The position numbers were made by a program, and so were the translations under genes. Positions 1-11,499 of a DNA stretch of 64,000 nucleotides are shown here, in pieces. Position 1 is the first letter of the stretch. Each line of letters opens with the position of its first letter. This stretch comes from Aphrocallistes beatrix (Eukaryota; Porifera; Hexactinellida; Sceptrulophora; Aphrocallistidae): contig OY725489.1 in assembly GCA_963281255.1 (NCBI GenBank), positions 7,378,523 through 7,442,522 on the forward strand, in the 5' to 3' direction. A model generated the notes under the pieces. The model was not told the origin of the DNA. It worked only from the letters and a program-made list of their open reading frames with translations, and ran no database searches.

Positions 1-159
1 CAGTATGCTAATAATTATAGAATAATTACAATTAGATTCTAGACCTACTTACTAATCTGCCATCCTAACCTAGTTATATATATGATTGATCGAGAAATTT
101 ACAATAGAGAACTACAGCAGTCTGTAGTTTGCATTAGCAGTTCAAACAATATAAGTTAA

Positions 160-605
160 CAAGCGCGCTTCGCTAGCTTGCGCTGCGCGGTTAGCGGACA
201 CTTNNNNNNNNNNNNNNNNNNNNNNNNNNNNNNNNNNNNNNNNNNNNNNNNNNNNNNNNNNNNNNNNNNNNNNNNNNNNNNNNNNNNNNNNNNNNNNNNN
301 NNNNNNNNNNNNNNNNNNNNNNNNNNNNNNNNNNNNNNNNNNNNNNNNNNNNNNNNNNNNNNNNNNNNNNNNNNNNNNNNNNNNNNNNNNNNNNNNNNNN
401 NNNAAGCGCGCTTGTCTTCTATAATGGCTGAGTTATGCTCGAATAACTGCATTGCTTTACTTTTAAAAATGTGACAATGACGTCATAATTCCATGATGAG
501 TCGACATTTTCGTCTGAGCACATAACTTAGTGGAGTCATAGCCAAAAGACTCCCACTTGCCAAAAATCAGCTTTCTGTGCCTGGCAGTTTCTTCAATCAA
601 TTCGT

Positions 606-606
<1 letters not shown>
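160..606 (-). repeat. HelB Helitron-like copy interrupted by assembly gap
   Basis: The 3' tail (reverse complement of CGAAGCGCGCTTG) starts at 160. The body resumes after the N run with the HelB-specific text found at 1660-1790 and 50600-50790, and ends at the GAATTGATTGAAGAA-type segment next to a TA microsatellite. The 5' terminus is lost. AAGCGCGC occurs on both sides of the gap, so the gap may hide a tandem or nested copy. Confidence 0.6.
204..403. other. assembly gap (200 N)
   Basis: Exactly 200 ambiguous bases inside a GC-rich Helitron 3' tail. The hairpin-forming repeat is a likely reason for the assembly break. Confidence 0.99.

Positions 607-609
<3 letters not shown>

Positions 610-673
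<64 letters not shown>
610..673. repeat. (TA)n microsatellite
   Basis: About 30 uninterrupted TA units sit where HelB copies carry a variable TA tract just inside the 5' end. A HelB 5' stub (TCCTTACTGTTAAAACTCG) follows at 687. Confidence 0.9.
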
Positions 674-674
<1 letters not shown>

Positions 675-866
675 TACATATATATATCCTTACTGTTAAA
701 ACTCGATTAAAACCCGTGCACGTCCAGGAATGTTGAATTGAAAGTGAAAGTTAATTGAAAATAAACTGAAATTGAAAATAAAAGCTGGGTCTTTTCTATT
801 TATACCTTTGACCCCAAGTAATCCTCGGATATTATTAATGTGTGTGTATATATATATAAATATATA

Positions 867-1341
867 CACTGCCCTACCAAAAGTATTCATACACCCCAAT
901 AGTTCCCATACAAATTGTATAAATCGTATCTATTTTTTGAGTCAATAGTAATAAATCAGTAACAGTTTGACTAAATTTGGCTTAAAATTCATATTCTACA
1001 CACTCGATTTACTCATTTTATAGTCTTTCAACTCAATTACTCTCCTTCAAACATAAATATATGGACATTTACTTCATTGTGTCACATACCATAAATTAAT
1101 GCCACTATATATGATGGCGTTAGTGGCACTAGGTGTCACAGGATAGAATATTTAACTTTAAAATAGAGTAATTGAGTTGAAAGACTATAAAATGAGTAAA
1201 TCGAGTGTGTAGAATGTAAATTTTAAGCCAAATTTAGTCAAACTGTTACTGATTTATTACTATTGACTCCAAAAATAGATACGATTTATACAATTTGTTT
1301 GGGAATTATTGAGGTGTACGAATACTTTTGGTAGGGCAGTG
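867..1341. mobile_element. Tc1/mariner-like palindromic MITE
   Basis: Perfect terminal repeats (CACTGCCCTACCAAAAGTAT) extend into inverted arms of about 200 bp, with TA on both sides (865-866 and 1342-1343). No ORF inside. The TA duplication fits Tc1/mariner or pogo mobilisation. A half copy with a related end lies at 43555-43718. Confidence 0.85.
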
Positions 1342-1361
1342 TATATACGTATATATGTATA

Positions 1362-1818
1362 CAAGCTCGCTTCGCTTGCTTGCGCTGCGCGGCTGGCGGA
1401 CACTTAGTGTCCGCCGGAGGCACCCTTCGGTCGCCTGGGGGTAACGTGGTTAATTATAAGGGAGATGTTAACTCTGAATATGTCCATCTTAGTTTTAAAT
1501 CAATATCACTCGAAAAATCACCAAATTTGTCAATTTCAAATTTTATAATGCGTAGTGATGACGTAATAACAAAGTGATGAGTCATCTTTTTTGATGATAG
1601 TTGCATCATATGTGGGCGTGTTAGTAGACAGATTCTATTAAAATTTCAGCTTTCTATCTCCTATATTGGCTGAGTTATGCCCGAATAACTGTGTTGCTTA
1701 ACTTTTAAAAATGTGAGAATGACGTCATAATTCCATGATGAGTCGACATTTTGCTCTGAACTCAGAACTTACTGGCGCCATAGCCAAAATACTCCCACAT
1801 GCCAAAAATCATCTGTAT
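1362..1818 (-). repeat. HelB Helitron-like copy
   Basis: It has the full GC-rich tail in reverse (GCGGACAC palindrome at about 1397-1415), then the HelB body. It breaks off at about 1818, inside the segment upstream of the HelB 5' end. Confidence 0.7.
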
Positions 1819-2289
1819 ATATAGGGAATTCCATGTCAAATCAACCAGTCATTTCACCACCATCGGCCGATTTGTCCGAAATTGGCTGTGCGACAAGCCA
1901 CTGATATGTCTTTACTTTTGTGAAAATTTCAGATCAATCGGTTATGTGGTTTTTTACTCATTACGTCACAAAATTTTGAATTTTTGCTGTTTGACCAAGG
2001 ATTTTCACAATGGTAAAATCACCATCCCATATTAAACTCGAATAACTCGAAAAATATTCATCAAATTATTTCATAAATTGCTATACTCATATATGGAGAA
2101 TACGAAAAACTTGATAAATTAAGTTTTGAGTTCCTTTTCTTTGTGAAAACTGGAACTAAAACCAAATCCGGAAGCAAACCGGAACTATGACGTAACAAAA
2201 ATGTATATTTCGGAAACAGTTTACTTTTTGGTATTTTAATGTTTATAGTCCTAATTCGTTGTATAAAAAGTTCAATTGGTTTCCACCCC

Positions 2290-2853
2290 AATAGAAATTA
2301 TTGTACAAGTACGACGCTACAATAATTAAATTGACATCGTTATTAAAATACTCCAAAGCCACAACTTATGTTTGATATCTTAAATGTATTATAGTGTATG
2401 GCAATTAAAAATATTATCTGCATATTTTCACACCTTTATATACATATTTTCACACCATTTGATCAATTTTGAAAATAATGCTAGAGAATAGCTTCCAACG
2501 GGTGACATGGGGTTTTCAGGGGTGTAGATTTCGAATATCATATTTTCAGAGCTATATGATAAATTATTTGTTTACTTTTGTTTACAATAGATACATAAAG
2601 TAAACAAATCTCAAAAATATGCTAGAAACTTGCTTTCAACGGTTGACATGGGGTTTTTGGTGCTGTAGATTTCAAATATTATATTTTCAGATCCATATGA
2701 AAAATTCTTCGTTGACCTTTGCTTACAATTTTTATATAAAGAAAAAGAATTCCCAAAATATGTTAGATTAAGTAACTCCAGACGCCCGCAGGGCGACTCT
2801 GCGGATACACAGTGTCCGCATGCCGCGCAGCGCAAGCAAGCGAAGCGTGCTTG
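2290..2853 (+). repeat. HelA copy, 5' truncated
   Basis: HelA body with two internal roughly 160-bp units, then the GC-rich hairpin tail ending GCGTGCTTG at 2853. The 5' TCTTATATATTAAAACG end is absent. Bases 1819-2289 hold no recognisable gene. Confidence 0.7.
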
Positions 2854-3040
2854 TAATAATTATTTTCTAAAGTAATCTAGTCTGTATCTCATCTTTTTCA
2901 ATTAATCTTATTACTCTCCTTCGAGATGTGAAAAATCTTTTTTCGAGATGTGAAATTTTTTTTTTTGTGGTAGCATATTTAAGAAGCATAGCATAGCATA
3001 ATTACGCGAATTCAAGTTTAGATCTTTTCGATGGGTCATA

Positions 3041-3592
3041 TCCTTACTATTAAAACTCGATTAATGTGTATATATATATATCTATATATATATATATCTG
3101 TAACGAATTGATTGAAGAAACTGCCGGGCGTATAAAGCTGATTTTTGGCATGTGGGAGTCTTTTGGCTATGGCTCCAGTAAGTTCTGAGCTCAGAGCAAA
3201 ATGTCGACTCATCATGGAATTATGACATCATTGTCACATTTTTATAAGTTAAGCAACACAGTTATTCGGGCATAACTCAGCCATTATAGGAGATAGAAGG
3301 CTGCAATTTTAATAGAATCTGTATATTAACACGTCTCACATATGATGCAACTATCATTAAAAAATGATGACTCATCACTTTGCTATGACGTCATCATTAC
3401 TCATCAAAATTTTAAAAATTGACAAATTTGGTGTTTTTTCGAGTGCAATCGATTTTAAAACTAAGATGGACATATTTAGAGATGATATATCCCGTTTAAT
3501 TAACCAATGTCATCTCCAGGCGACCAAAGGGAGCCTCCGGCGGGCACGAAGTGTCCGCCAGCCGCGCAGCGCAAGCTAGCGAAGCGCGCTTG
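3041..3592 (+). mobile_element. HelB, full-length non-autonomous Helitron-like element
   Basis: 552 bp with both ends present: A|TCCTTACTATTAAAACTCG at 3041 and GCGCGCTTG|T at 3592. The A...T flanks and 5' TC agree with Helitron insertion between A and T. The 3' end CTTG departs from canonical CTRR. It has no terminal inverted repeat, no target duplication and no coding capacity. Immediately downstream is another A|TCTTATATATTAAAA (HelA 5' stub, 3595 to about 3715). Confidence 0.75.
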
Positions 3593-3716
3593 TATCTTAT
3601 ATATTAAAAACTTGGACTCTTTTGATGTTTGTTCGAAGTAATTGAAGAATTGGTGAGCGTAGAACTATGGAATGGGCATCTAGGTGTCAAATGATGAGTT
3701 TACGAATAAGTTCAAA

Positions 3717-4148
3717 GGTCTGTTGCATGAAAAAATGCCCCCCCCGTGAAAAAATGCCCCCACCATGGATATTCATGTAATATGGGGGGTGGCAAAATTT
3801 CATGGAGTTAGCGTGAAAAATTGTCCCCCCGTGAAAAAATGCCCCCCACCATGGATATTCAAAAGTATGCCAATGCTTAATACAAAACATTTTGAATGCT
3901 ATTTGGCTTCTATTCGTTTACTAAAGCACTGCAAATCAACAAACTAGTCGTGTGAAGTAATAACAATGACTTTCATAAATGTATCGTATATAAATAGTAA
4001 TAGCAATATTTAGTGTTAAACTCAAGAATATCTATGGTGGGGGCATTTTTTCATGGGGGGGCAATTTTTCACGCTAACTCCATGAAATTTTGTCCTCCCC
4101 ATATTACATGAATATCCATGGTGGGGGCATTTTTTGATGCAACAGGTC
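3717..4148. mobile_element. G-run foldback MITE
   Basis: Inverted arms contain TGTTGCATGAAAAAATGCC followed by runs of C, each with two sub-repeats around CACCATGGATATTC. A second copy lies at 20244-20674 with its unique core inverted, so the core has flipped between the arms. No ORF of its own. Confidence 0.7.
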
Positions 4149-4204
4149 TATACGAAATTTTCACTCCTCGCCGAGATAGGTGACTTATTAATTATTTTAT
4201 TATG

Positions 4205-5236
4205 AACCATAGCCTACTCTAATAATGCCTCACAGTAAAATAACCATGAATGCGTTAATAGCCGAATGGATTAATACAAGTACACGATTAGCCTAAAATC
4301 GTTAACCATGTGTATAAACATGGCATCAAAGTACATATATCCGTCGTCAAAATTTCGATTAGTCATCATATCATTGCGCAACAGGCCATTTTAAGCACGA
4401 TTTTGGCAATTTTCTAAGCTGTTTTAAGCCTACTTCTAAATGTTATTAAGGTAGAATTTTTGTGTAGAACTAAGATTAGTACGAGTTGATTTGAAAAATT
4501 AGAATTTTTCGATGGAATGTTGTTACATTCCTACGTTGCTATGGTAAAGCATTTTGATCAGTTTGAGCCATATCCTGCAAACGGTAAGAACTAGGTCTTC
4601 AAATTTGATCATATTTGATAGGCAATTGGCTACTCCCTATTAGGTAATAATACAATTTAAACTTCTAAATTCGCAGACTATAGAGTTATGCGACAAATTA
4701 GTGTTTGGGTCACATTCTTAAAATCAACCCATAACTCAAAACTCGTTGAATTTAGATGTTCAAGTTGTATTATCACCTACTAAGAAGTAGTCCATTGCCT
4801 ATCAAACACGATCAAATTGAAAGATCTAGTTACTACAGTTTGCACGAAATGGCCCAAACTGACCAACATGCTTTACCATAGCAACGCAGGAAAGTAACAA
4901 CATTCCATTGTATCAACTCGTACTAATCTTGATTTTACACAAAAATCACACCTCAATACCATTTAGAAATAGGGTTAAAACAGCTTAGAAAATCGCTAAA
5001 ATTGTCCTTAGAATAACCTGTTGCGCAATGATATGATGACTAATCGAAATTTTTCCAACGGATATATGTACTTTGATACCATGTATATATATGCTGGTAA
5101 TACATTCTTAATGCCTTTCTGCATGGTTAACGATTTTGGCTAATCGTGTATTAATCCATTCGGCTACTACTTCATCCCTAGTCCACACTTTTCAGTCTAC
5201 TGTGAGGCATTATTAGAGTAGGCTATTCATGAACCT
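4205..5236. repeat. 1-kb palindromic repeat
   Basis: Outer ends ATAGCCTACTCTAATAATGC and its inverse enclose arms of about 450-480 bp, each carrying TCATATCATTGCGCAACAGG. Single-arm fragments occur at about 19660-19975 and 25163-25450, and a short end at 35021. No coding potential seen. Confidence 0.7.
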
Positions 5237-5817
5237 AATTTTTCTGCACCAGTTCTGAATTCATGATTAACTCTAGATAAATGACATTTGTTAGTGGAGA
5301 ATTAGGAAGCAATCAACCGTTTCTTTGATATCCCCAGGGAACAGTAGGGTGACTCTGCGGACAAGCAAGCGAAGCGCGCTTGTTTAATAAGTTGTCAACA
5401 ATGAACTTTCATTCGGTTGGAATATTTACTATCACTTTCTATTGTCGAGTTATTTAATTTTAAACATTTGTATAGTTTTATCTTTGTATTATATGTCACA
5501 TTTAAAACGTCCAATCATGTATAATTCATGTATTCGTGTCCGAAGAGTCGCCCTGTAGGCACCTGAAGTTATTCAACATGGCCATAATTGGGAATTCGTC
5601 TAATTTATATAAATATTGCAAACAAAAGTAAACAAAAATATATCATGTCGATCTGAAAATATAATTATTGAATTATACACCACGAAATATTTTATGTCAA
5701 CCGTTAGAAGCTAGTCTCTAGCATTTATTGAAATTAGTTGACTGGAACATTCAGCTTTGTCAATACGTACATTGTAAAGTATTGGATTAGAAAATCTTGT
5801 GAGGGAATACACAATAC

Positions 5818-6049
5818 ACTGTTTTTTTTGCGGATCGGACTGCGGGCTGCGAGGCGGGCCATGGACTGGGTTTATTAAAATTTCGGACCGCGGTTACAAA
5901 ATATAGGTCCGCGTCCACCTTGATTCCAGAGGCTTTGCCCCTAGACTCCACTGGGGGGCAGATAGCGCACCCCAGACCCCTTCTGGGTTCAATACACACC
6001 GAAATAGATGCCCTGAATACCCCCATAATAAAAATCCTAGATCCGCCCC
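5818..6049 (-). mobile_element. hAT-like short element
   Basis: The right end read on the minus strand is CAGGGGCGGATCTAGG, typical of hAT termini. The interior is markedly GC-richer than its surroundings. The left end is not clear. The open frame inside is not protein-like. Confidence 0.45.
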
Positions 6050-6108
6050 TGGTCTCTTAAACTTTCAGATATTTTACAAAGTAAGTGATTGACGTTTAAA
6101 CTGTAACA

Positions 6109-6814
6109 TCTTATATATTAAAACGCTAGGATTTTGTGTGTGTGTTTGTCCGAAAAGCCACAACTTATGTTTGATATCTTAAATGTATCGTAATGTATAT
6201 TAATAAAACAGATTCACACCATTTGACGAATTTTGAAAAATATGATCGAGACTAGCTTCCAACGCGTGACATGGGGTTTTCAAGGGTGTAGAATTCGAAT
6301 ATCATATTTTCAGGTCTATATGATGAATTATTTGTTTACTTTTGTTCATATTAGATATATCAAGTAAACAAATCTCAAAAATATACTAGAAACTTGCTTT
6401 CAACGGTTGACATGGGATTTTCAGGGGTGTAGATTTCGAATATAATATTTTCGAGTCAATTTGATAATTAATTTGTTTACTTTTGTTCACAATAGATACT
6501 AAAGTAAACAAATTGCAAAAATAGGCTAGGGACTGGCTTCCAACTGTTGATATGGGGTTTGGGGGTATGGATCAAAATATGCTAGAAATTCGCTTTTAAA
6601 TTTTTACATTATTTTTTTAGGTGTGGATTTCGAATTATTTTATCATGGCCCTTTTTCTTGTTCTGAATTCATGGTTCATCATAAATAATTGACGTTTTTA
6701 GTAGAGAATTAGAAGAAACCAATCACCCTTTTTTTTGACACCCCCAGGCGCCTGCAGGGCGAAAATGCGGACACAGTGTCTGCAAGCCGCGCGGAAGCTA
6801 AGGAAGCGTGCTTG
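6109..6814 (+). mobile_element. HelA, full-length
   Basis: Starts A|TCTTATATATTAAAACGC at 6109 and ends GCGTGCTTG|T at 6814. Three internal tandem units (about 6225-6400, 6400-6540, 6540-6640), each with the CAACGGTTGACATGGG-type core. Non-coding. Confidence 0.75.
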
Positions 6815-7101
6815 TATACAAATAAATACTTACTAATCATATTAATATCGCTCAGTAATCATTGAGTAATACTCTATGAATTGAGTTCCATATTAATGGT
6901 TGATTTAGATTGTAAAAGAATGGTACGTCAGGGAAAATATTTGCAATTGAAGGAAGTGTTAAAATTTGTTTAGTGCACCTTAGGTACGAAAGAAAATTGT
7001 AGAGTGCATTAATGAATTCTGAGTTACGACTTGTTTGAGCTCTAAAAGGTTTCTCATTTTGTCATTAGTTGTCGTCTCGAAAATCGTATGCATACAGTAG
7101 A

Positions 7102-7325
7102 TATTGGATATATTGATAGTGCCGGGGACACGGGATTATTGGTAAATTATCGCTATATCCAATATATCACTATATCCAATAAAATTGGCATATAATGTCA
7201 TCGACTGGAGCATCTCAATCAAGCATATCAACATTACCACTATATCCAATATATCACTATACAAAATATCACTATATCCAATATATCACTATACAAAATA
7301 TCACTATATCCAATATCTATTGCAA
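7102..7325. repeat. short tandem-repeat MITE (ATATCACTATATCCAAT)
   Basis: About six variants of CACTATATCCAATATAT sit between inverted ends that begin GATATTGGATATA. It is absent from the paired position in duplication copy B, so it inserted into copy A after duplication. Confidence 0.6.
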
Positions 7326-8029
7326 TTTGCAGAATCATCAGATTAACTAAATTAGCAAAATTAGCAGAATTAACAGAATTAGCAAAATCTAAAGAATGAA
7401 TTGAATTAGCAGAATTAGCAAATTTTAAATCATCGATGTGTTCAATATCTATTCTGACGAAATTCGATAAACATCTAACACCATTTGTTTAAATTTAATT
7501 ATAGTATAGGGGCACTCATTTCAGAGCTTGGCAACTACACATAGTCAGTGAGTCCACCATCCCGATTTCGTCGGGATTAACCTAAATTTGCTTGAAAATC
7601 CCGAATTCCGGTGCAACTTTGGCCGAGATGAGAAAATCTCGATTTTACAAGGGTATATTTGAATTACAATCATTCTGTTCGGTGTGATAGCATCTATATA
7701 TTGAACGATGTAAGCAAACTTGTCAACTACTAGTAAATTCAATGAATTCAATAATTAAAGTCTATTTTTACTTCTATAGGCAGGTCCAATTAATATTGCA
7801 ATTATCGCTTTCAATGGAAAACAGGCGAGAATGACGATCAGTTTACCAAAGCTATTTGACAGAAATATTTATCTTAGAGTAATGGAAATGGTGTTTCAGG
7901 ATCATCGGGTAGCAAAGTCTCTTTGGCAGCATACCTTCGAACCTAATATTCTGGGCTTTGCCCTCGATTGTCCGCTTCGCCATCAAAATTCCCAACAAGG
8001 TACTATCCAAAGGTTGGATACTCTGTATA

Positions 8030-8610
8030 GAAGGGGTCGGCAAACCCCGGCCCGCGAAGTGAATTCGTGTTACTCGCGACCTCATTACATTTACATATAA
8101 ATACATATTTAATGAGAGCTAACTGAAAACTTAATTCACCCGTGATATCTATCACAATTTTGTCTTGACTGGATTTTTTTGTTTTCTCATATAAATACTA
8201 AAATACTTATATCTTTATATATATAACAAGTTAAGGATTTTCGAGTGAATAATGTCATCGGCTAATACCATATTCAAAGTGGATCAGGAAAATCGCATAT
8301 TTAAGGAAAGTTGGGGAAACAACATTCGTTCATCATATATGGAAATTTTCAATATGCGTTACTGACACTCCTAAGTTGCTGTGTTTGTAAGAGTAATCAA
8401 TGCAAATTTTTAATTGCTTCAGAATTCGCCTCACTAAAGGAGATTACTACTGGCTTCAGTATATTTCAAGCAATCAAAAATGTCCTAGAGTATCTTGGAT
8501 TAAACTTGAATAATATTGGTGGGCAACGACATATGAAATGTTAAACCCTCCGGCCCGCGTGTTAATAGAAATTAGTCATTCTGGCTCGTGAATTGAAAGG
8601 TTTACTGACC
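8030..8610. mobile_element. probable hAT remnant
   Basis: The left edge GGGGTCGGCAAACC and CCGGCCCGCG boxes near both edges resemble hAT terminal regions. The interior carries only a short open frame with no recognised transposase motif. Boundaries are approximate. Confidence 0.35.
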
Positions 8611-9297
8611 CTTGCTCTATAGTACGTATAGTAAGGTGAACTAAAAATATCATAAAGATACCCTAGTCTGCCACTACCTTTATCATGTAATCGCTATCCA
8701 GACATCACACAAATGAGCCGCGTTCACTGAGTATAGTCTATCTAGCACTTTGTTTTTAGCACCTACTCAAAATGTGAAAAAGTATGATATTTTTGAGGGA
8801 ATGTTATTTAATTTAAATATTTTGTATCGTATTATCCTTATACTATACTACAGCATCTGAACAATAAATCATTATCATCCAGCTCGTACTTGTGTAGTAT
8901 TTTTTATTTTTTATGAATAGTTTAAAGTATAAACCCTTTCTAATTGGTTGTAAACTTGTATTAGCGCAAAATAATCTTCTAAAAATAAAATTTAGGCTAT
9001 CTCATAATCTTCAATCTCACGCTTGCATTTAGTAATGGGAGTAAATACAGAATATAGGAAATCTATGAGCATTTACTATAAATAGAAAAATGCCAGACAA
9101 TCTTGTGTTCTTAACCACTATCGAAACAGCAGCGGTTAATCGGTTAGCTGAATCCAACATTAACCAAAATGGGAAAAAATATCAACATTGGATTATAAAT
9201 TTAATGTAAGGCAATAATTGAATAAGCATATATATAGTAGTAACTGCAAATGTGTACGTACAATTTCCGAATATTTTATTTTTACTTAGTAGCTTAC

Positions 9298-9414
9298 CAC
9301 TATTAGCAGGATTGTGGAAGACTCCTTGCTTCAAGAGAACTTCAACGTCGTCCAAGTTAGGATTCTGTTTAGATGCATTTGAAATTTTTTCCTCGTTGGG
9401 GTAGTAGGGTAGAT
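9298..9414 (-). CDS. channel paralogue A, exon 2 (start of ankyrin domain)
   Basis: A 117-nt exon, phase 1 in and phase 1 out, exactly as in copy B (55060-55176). It is bounded by ...TTTTTGTTAG acceptor and GTAAGC donor. It encodes an ankyrin-like helix (VEVLLKQGVF). No later exon of this copy is visible between 1 and 9297. The matching intron in copy B is about 9 kb, so the rest may lie off the left edge, or the copy may be truncated. Confidence 0.75.
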
Positions 9415-9496
9415 CTAACAAAAAATATTTTATTGAAGGATTGGTGTGCGAATTCAGTGATACAAATTTGTTCCAAAGTAAAATTAGCATAAAGTA

Positions 9497-9745
9497 TCTT
9501 ATATATTAAAACGCTAGGATTTTTGTTTGTTAGCTTGTCCGAATCGATTGAAGAATTGGCAAGTCGTAGAGATACAAAAATTGACATGTGGGTGTCAAAT
9601 GATGAATCAACGATTAAGTTCGAAGGTCTAAGCGAAATTTTCACACCTCTGCAAAAAAATAATTTTAACACATTTTCAATGCAATACTATGTATGGACAT
9701 ATTTTAACACCATTTTATGAATTTCATTTCAATAATAATACTCTG
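9497..9745 (+). repeat. HelA 5' fragment in intron 1 of paralogue A
   Basis: Starts A|TCTTATATATTAAAACGC and continues through the shared CGAATTGATTGAAGAA segment, then breaks off. The same intron of paralogue B carries a different insertion (55225-55655). Confidence 0.75.
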
Positions 9746-9869
9746 AATAGTAGACACGTTTAAATTATCATTTTATCGCATTCTGACTTAATAAATAATG
9801 AAAGTTTCAAGCACATAAGGGGGGGCGTTACAAAGAGAAAGGATGGGAAACACTGTTGTAGGAACTCAC

Positions 9870-10092
9870 CTGATATATCCAAGTTAAGTATATCGTTTAG
9901 GTAAATTTTAGCATCATTGCTCGAACACATCTCTTTTGAAAGGCCTAGGAAATCTCCTACTGTTCTCCTGTTCTTAGCGAGCATTGAGGAATTCTTGTTA
10001 ACTTCTTCTTGTGTCATTTCTTGTGCCAGAGGTGCAACTGATATTGATTCTCCTGAATTCGATATTGTCTCATCTGCGATAGCTTCCGCCAT
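9870..10092 (-). CDS. channel paralogue A, exon 1 (N-terminus)
   Basis: ATG at 10092 opens a 74-codon frame (MAEAIADETISNS...) ending in a GTGAGT donor, phase 1. It is alignable over its length with exon 1 of the complete channel gene (55855-56068) and has a four-residue insertion. Differences concentrate at wobble and a few polar residues, and the frame and splice sites are kept, so it may still be functional. No signal peptide or membrane segment. The first 45 residues are serine- and acid-rich. Confidence 0.75.
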
Positions 10093-11139
10093 TTTATTCT
10101 AACTGTTTTGTTGTTTTTTGCTTTTGTGATATTATTGGCCTGAATCGATTCAGATTGAATCTACTTGATCAGTGCTTCGGATTAATCTCGCTACTAAAGT
10201 GTCAAAAATGGAATAAAGGCAAATGACAGCTCTCCACTTGTATAATTGGTATTAACTTATTTTTGAGCTAAAAGAAACTTCGTGTCTCGTTTTGAGAATA
10301 TTGAATTGTAACACCTCGAAATTTTGTTAAACATACGGTTGCCCCTACAATGTGTCGCATCATTTGCTATAAGCCATTTGGGTAATGAAGCCATAAAGCA
10401 TTTTTCAGATCATCTCTGTTGACAACATTTTGATAAAAATAGTCAGAAAATGAACGATATGTACATAGGCTTAAAATTGACTAATATCACATGAAATAAC
10501 TATTTTTGGTTTTATTCCAAACTTTTTGGCTCAACGTCTTGTGATTAAGGTATAAAATCATTAGTGGAGAATGGAGGAGTAAGTACATTTTCGTTGTCCT
10601 GAATTCTACCACTTATGGAAGTCCTACTGTATTATTTCTAGTATCATATACTCGCTGTATGTATATCCACAAATGTATTTATTGCTGGTGAAGCAAAATA
10701 ATTAATACTTGTATTAAAGTGAATGTATGTGTATAAATGTAATTATAATCCTTTTATACTGGAAAAATTGTAATGATCATAATATGCTGAGAGGTCGGTT
10801 ACCAGCTTTATATCTCATTAAGTATCAAATTCATTGAAAGTAATTATTAGTCTATATACATTGTGCTAAAAACGCGTATAGTAAGATGTTGTAAGTGTTT
10901 CAATATATTAGGTACAGTTTGAAATTCTATTTGCACAATGCAAAATTTAGAAAGGCCTATGTAGTATTTCTTCCTGATAATGACCAAATACACAACGAAA
11001 GCTTAAAATTTACAATCTATTTTTCAATGGGTTGTTTGGATTATTTATATTTTTCAATTTGGTTGCTTTTTTTCGAATATTATCTGTTAAAATAACTATT
11101 ATTAAAATCTCGAAGAGTTACACGGTAGAATGGAAATCG

Positions 11140-11495
11140 TGGATGTACCTTGTAACCGCGGCCCACAATTTTGAGTTAACCCGGCCTGTGGCCCGCAACT
11201 AAATTATTCGGCCCGTAAGAAGCCCGCATAAATATTTTTGGCCCACGTTGTAAGTTACTAACTGAGACACTTAGGGAATCCTATTATGGGAGACATTGTG
11301 ATGGAGTTTCTGCAACACAGATATGTGGAAACTAACAAAGTTCCATTTACGTAAGTATTCCATAATTGGTACCTCGTGACAATTAAAACATCGTCTCGGT
11401 TATCATCGCGGGGAGTCCTGCCAAGATTTCCGGCCCATGGAGCCCACAAGCTATTACATTCGTCCCGCGCGGTCCGCACCCCGCGTGCAACTCTG
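11140..11495. mobile_element. hAT-like GC-rich insertion
   Basis: Repeated GGCCCRC boxes (GCGGCCCACA, CGGCCTGTGG, CGGCCCGTAA at left; CGCGGTCCGC at right) resemble the subterminal repeats of hAT elements. It abuts the broken channel pseudogene and may have truncated it. Exact ends not found. Confidence 0.35.
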
Positions 11496-11499
11496 AGTG

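Larger units (their letters stand above)
6860..11020. repeat. segmental duplication, copy A
   Basis: Colinear in the same orientation with 52970-57170. Landmarks: the GAATTAACAGAATTAGC hexamer tract (about 7330-7425), the block around TTTGAATTACAAT, the two channel exons, the sequence upstream of the ATG, and the right edge at AGCTTAAAATTTACAATC. Copy A has its own insertions (7102-7325, 9497-9745, hAT-like pieces at 8030-8610) that copy B lacks, so it diverged after duplication. Confidence 0.85.

Noticed and set aside
1380-1577. Plus-strand frame from the Helitron tail (MRCAAGGHLVSAG...)
   Set aside because: The same frame appears in many tails (2611, 47511, 54522, 57253) only because the repeat DNA is conserved; stops differ and there is no protein-level constraint.
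3364-3579. Frame inside full-length HelB
   Set aside because: Other HelB copies break it by indels; repeat shadow.
5787-6026. Minus-strand 79-codon frame
   Set aside because: It lies in a GC-rich hAT-like element with no homology to transposases; openness is due to base composition.
7100-7320. CRISPR-like array of ATATCACTATATCCAAT
   Set aside because: Repeats are short and irregular, spacers absent, and the host is a eukaryote; it is MITE-type tandem sequence.
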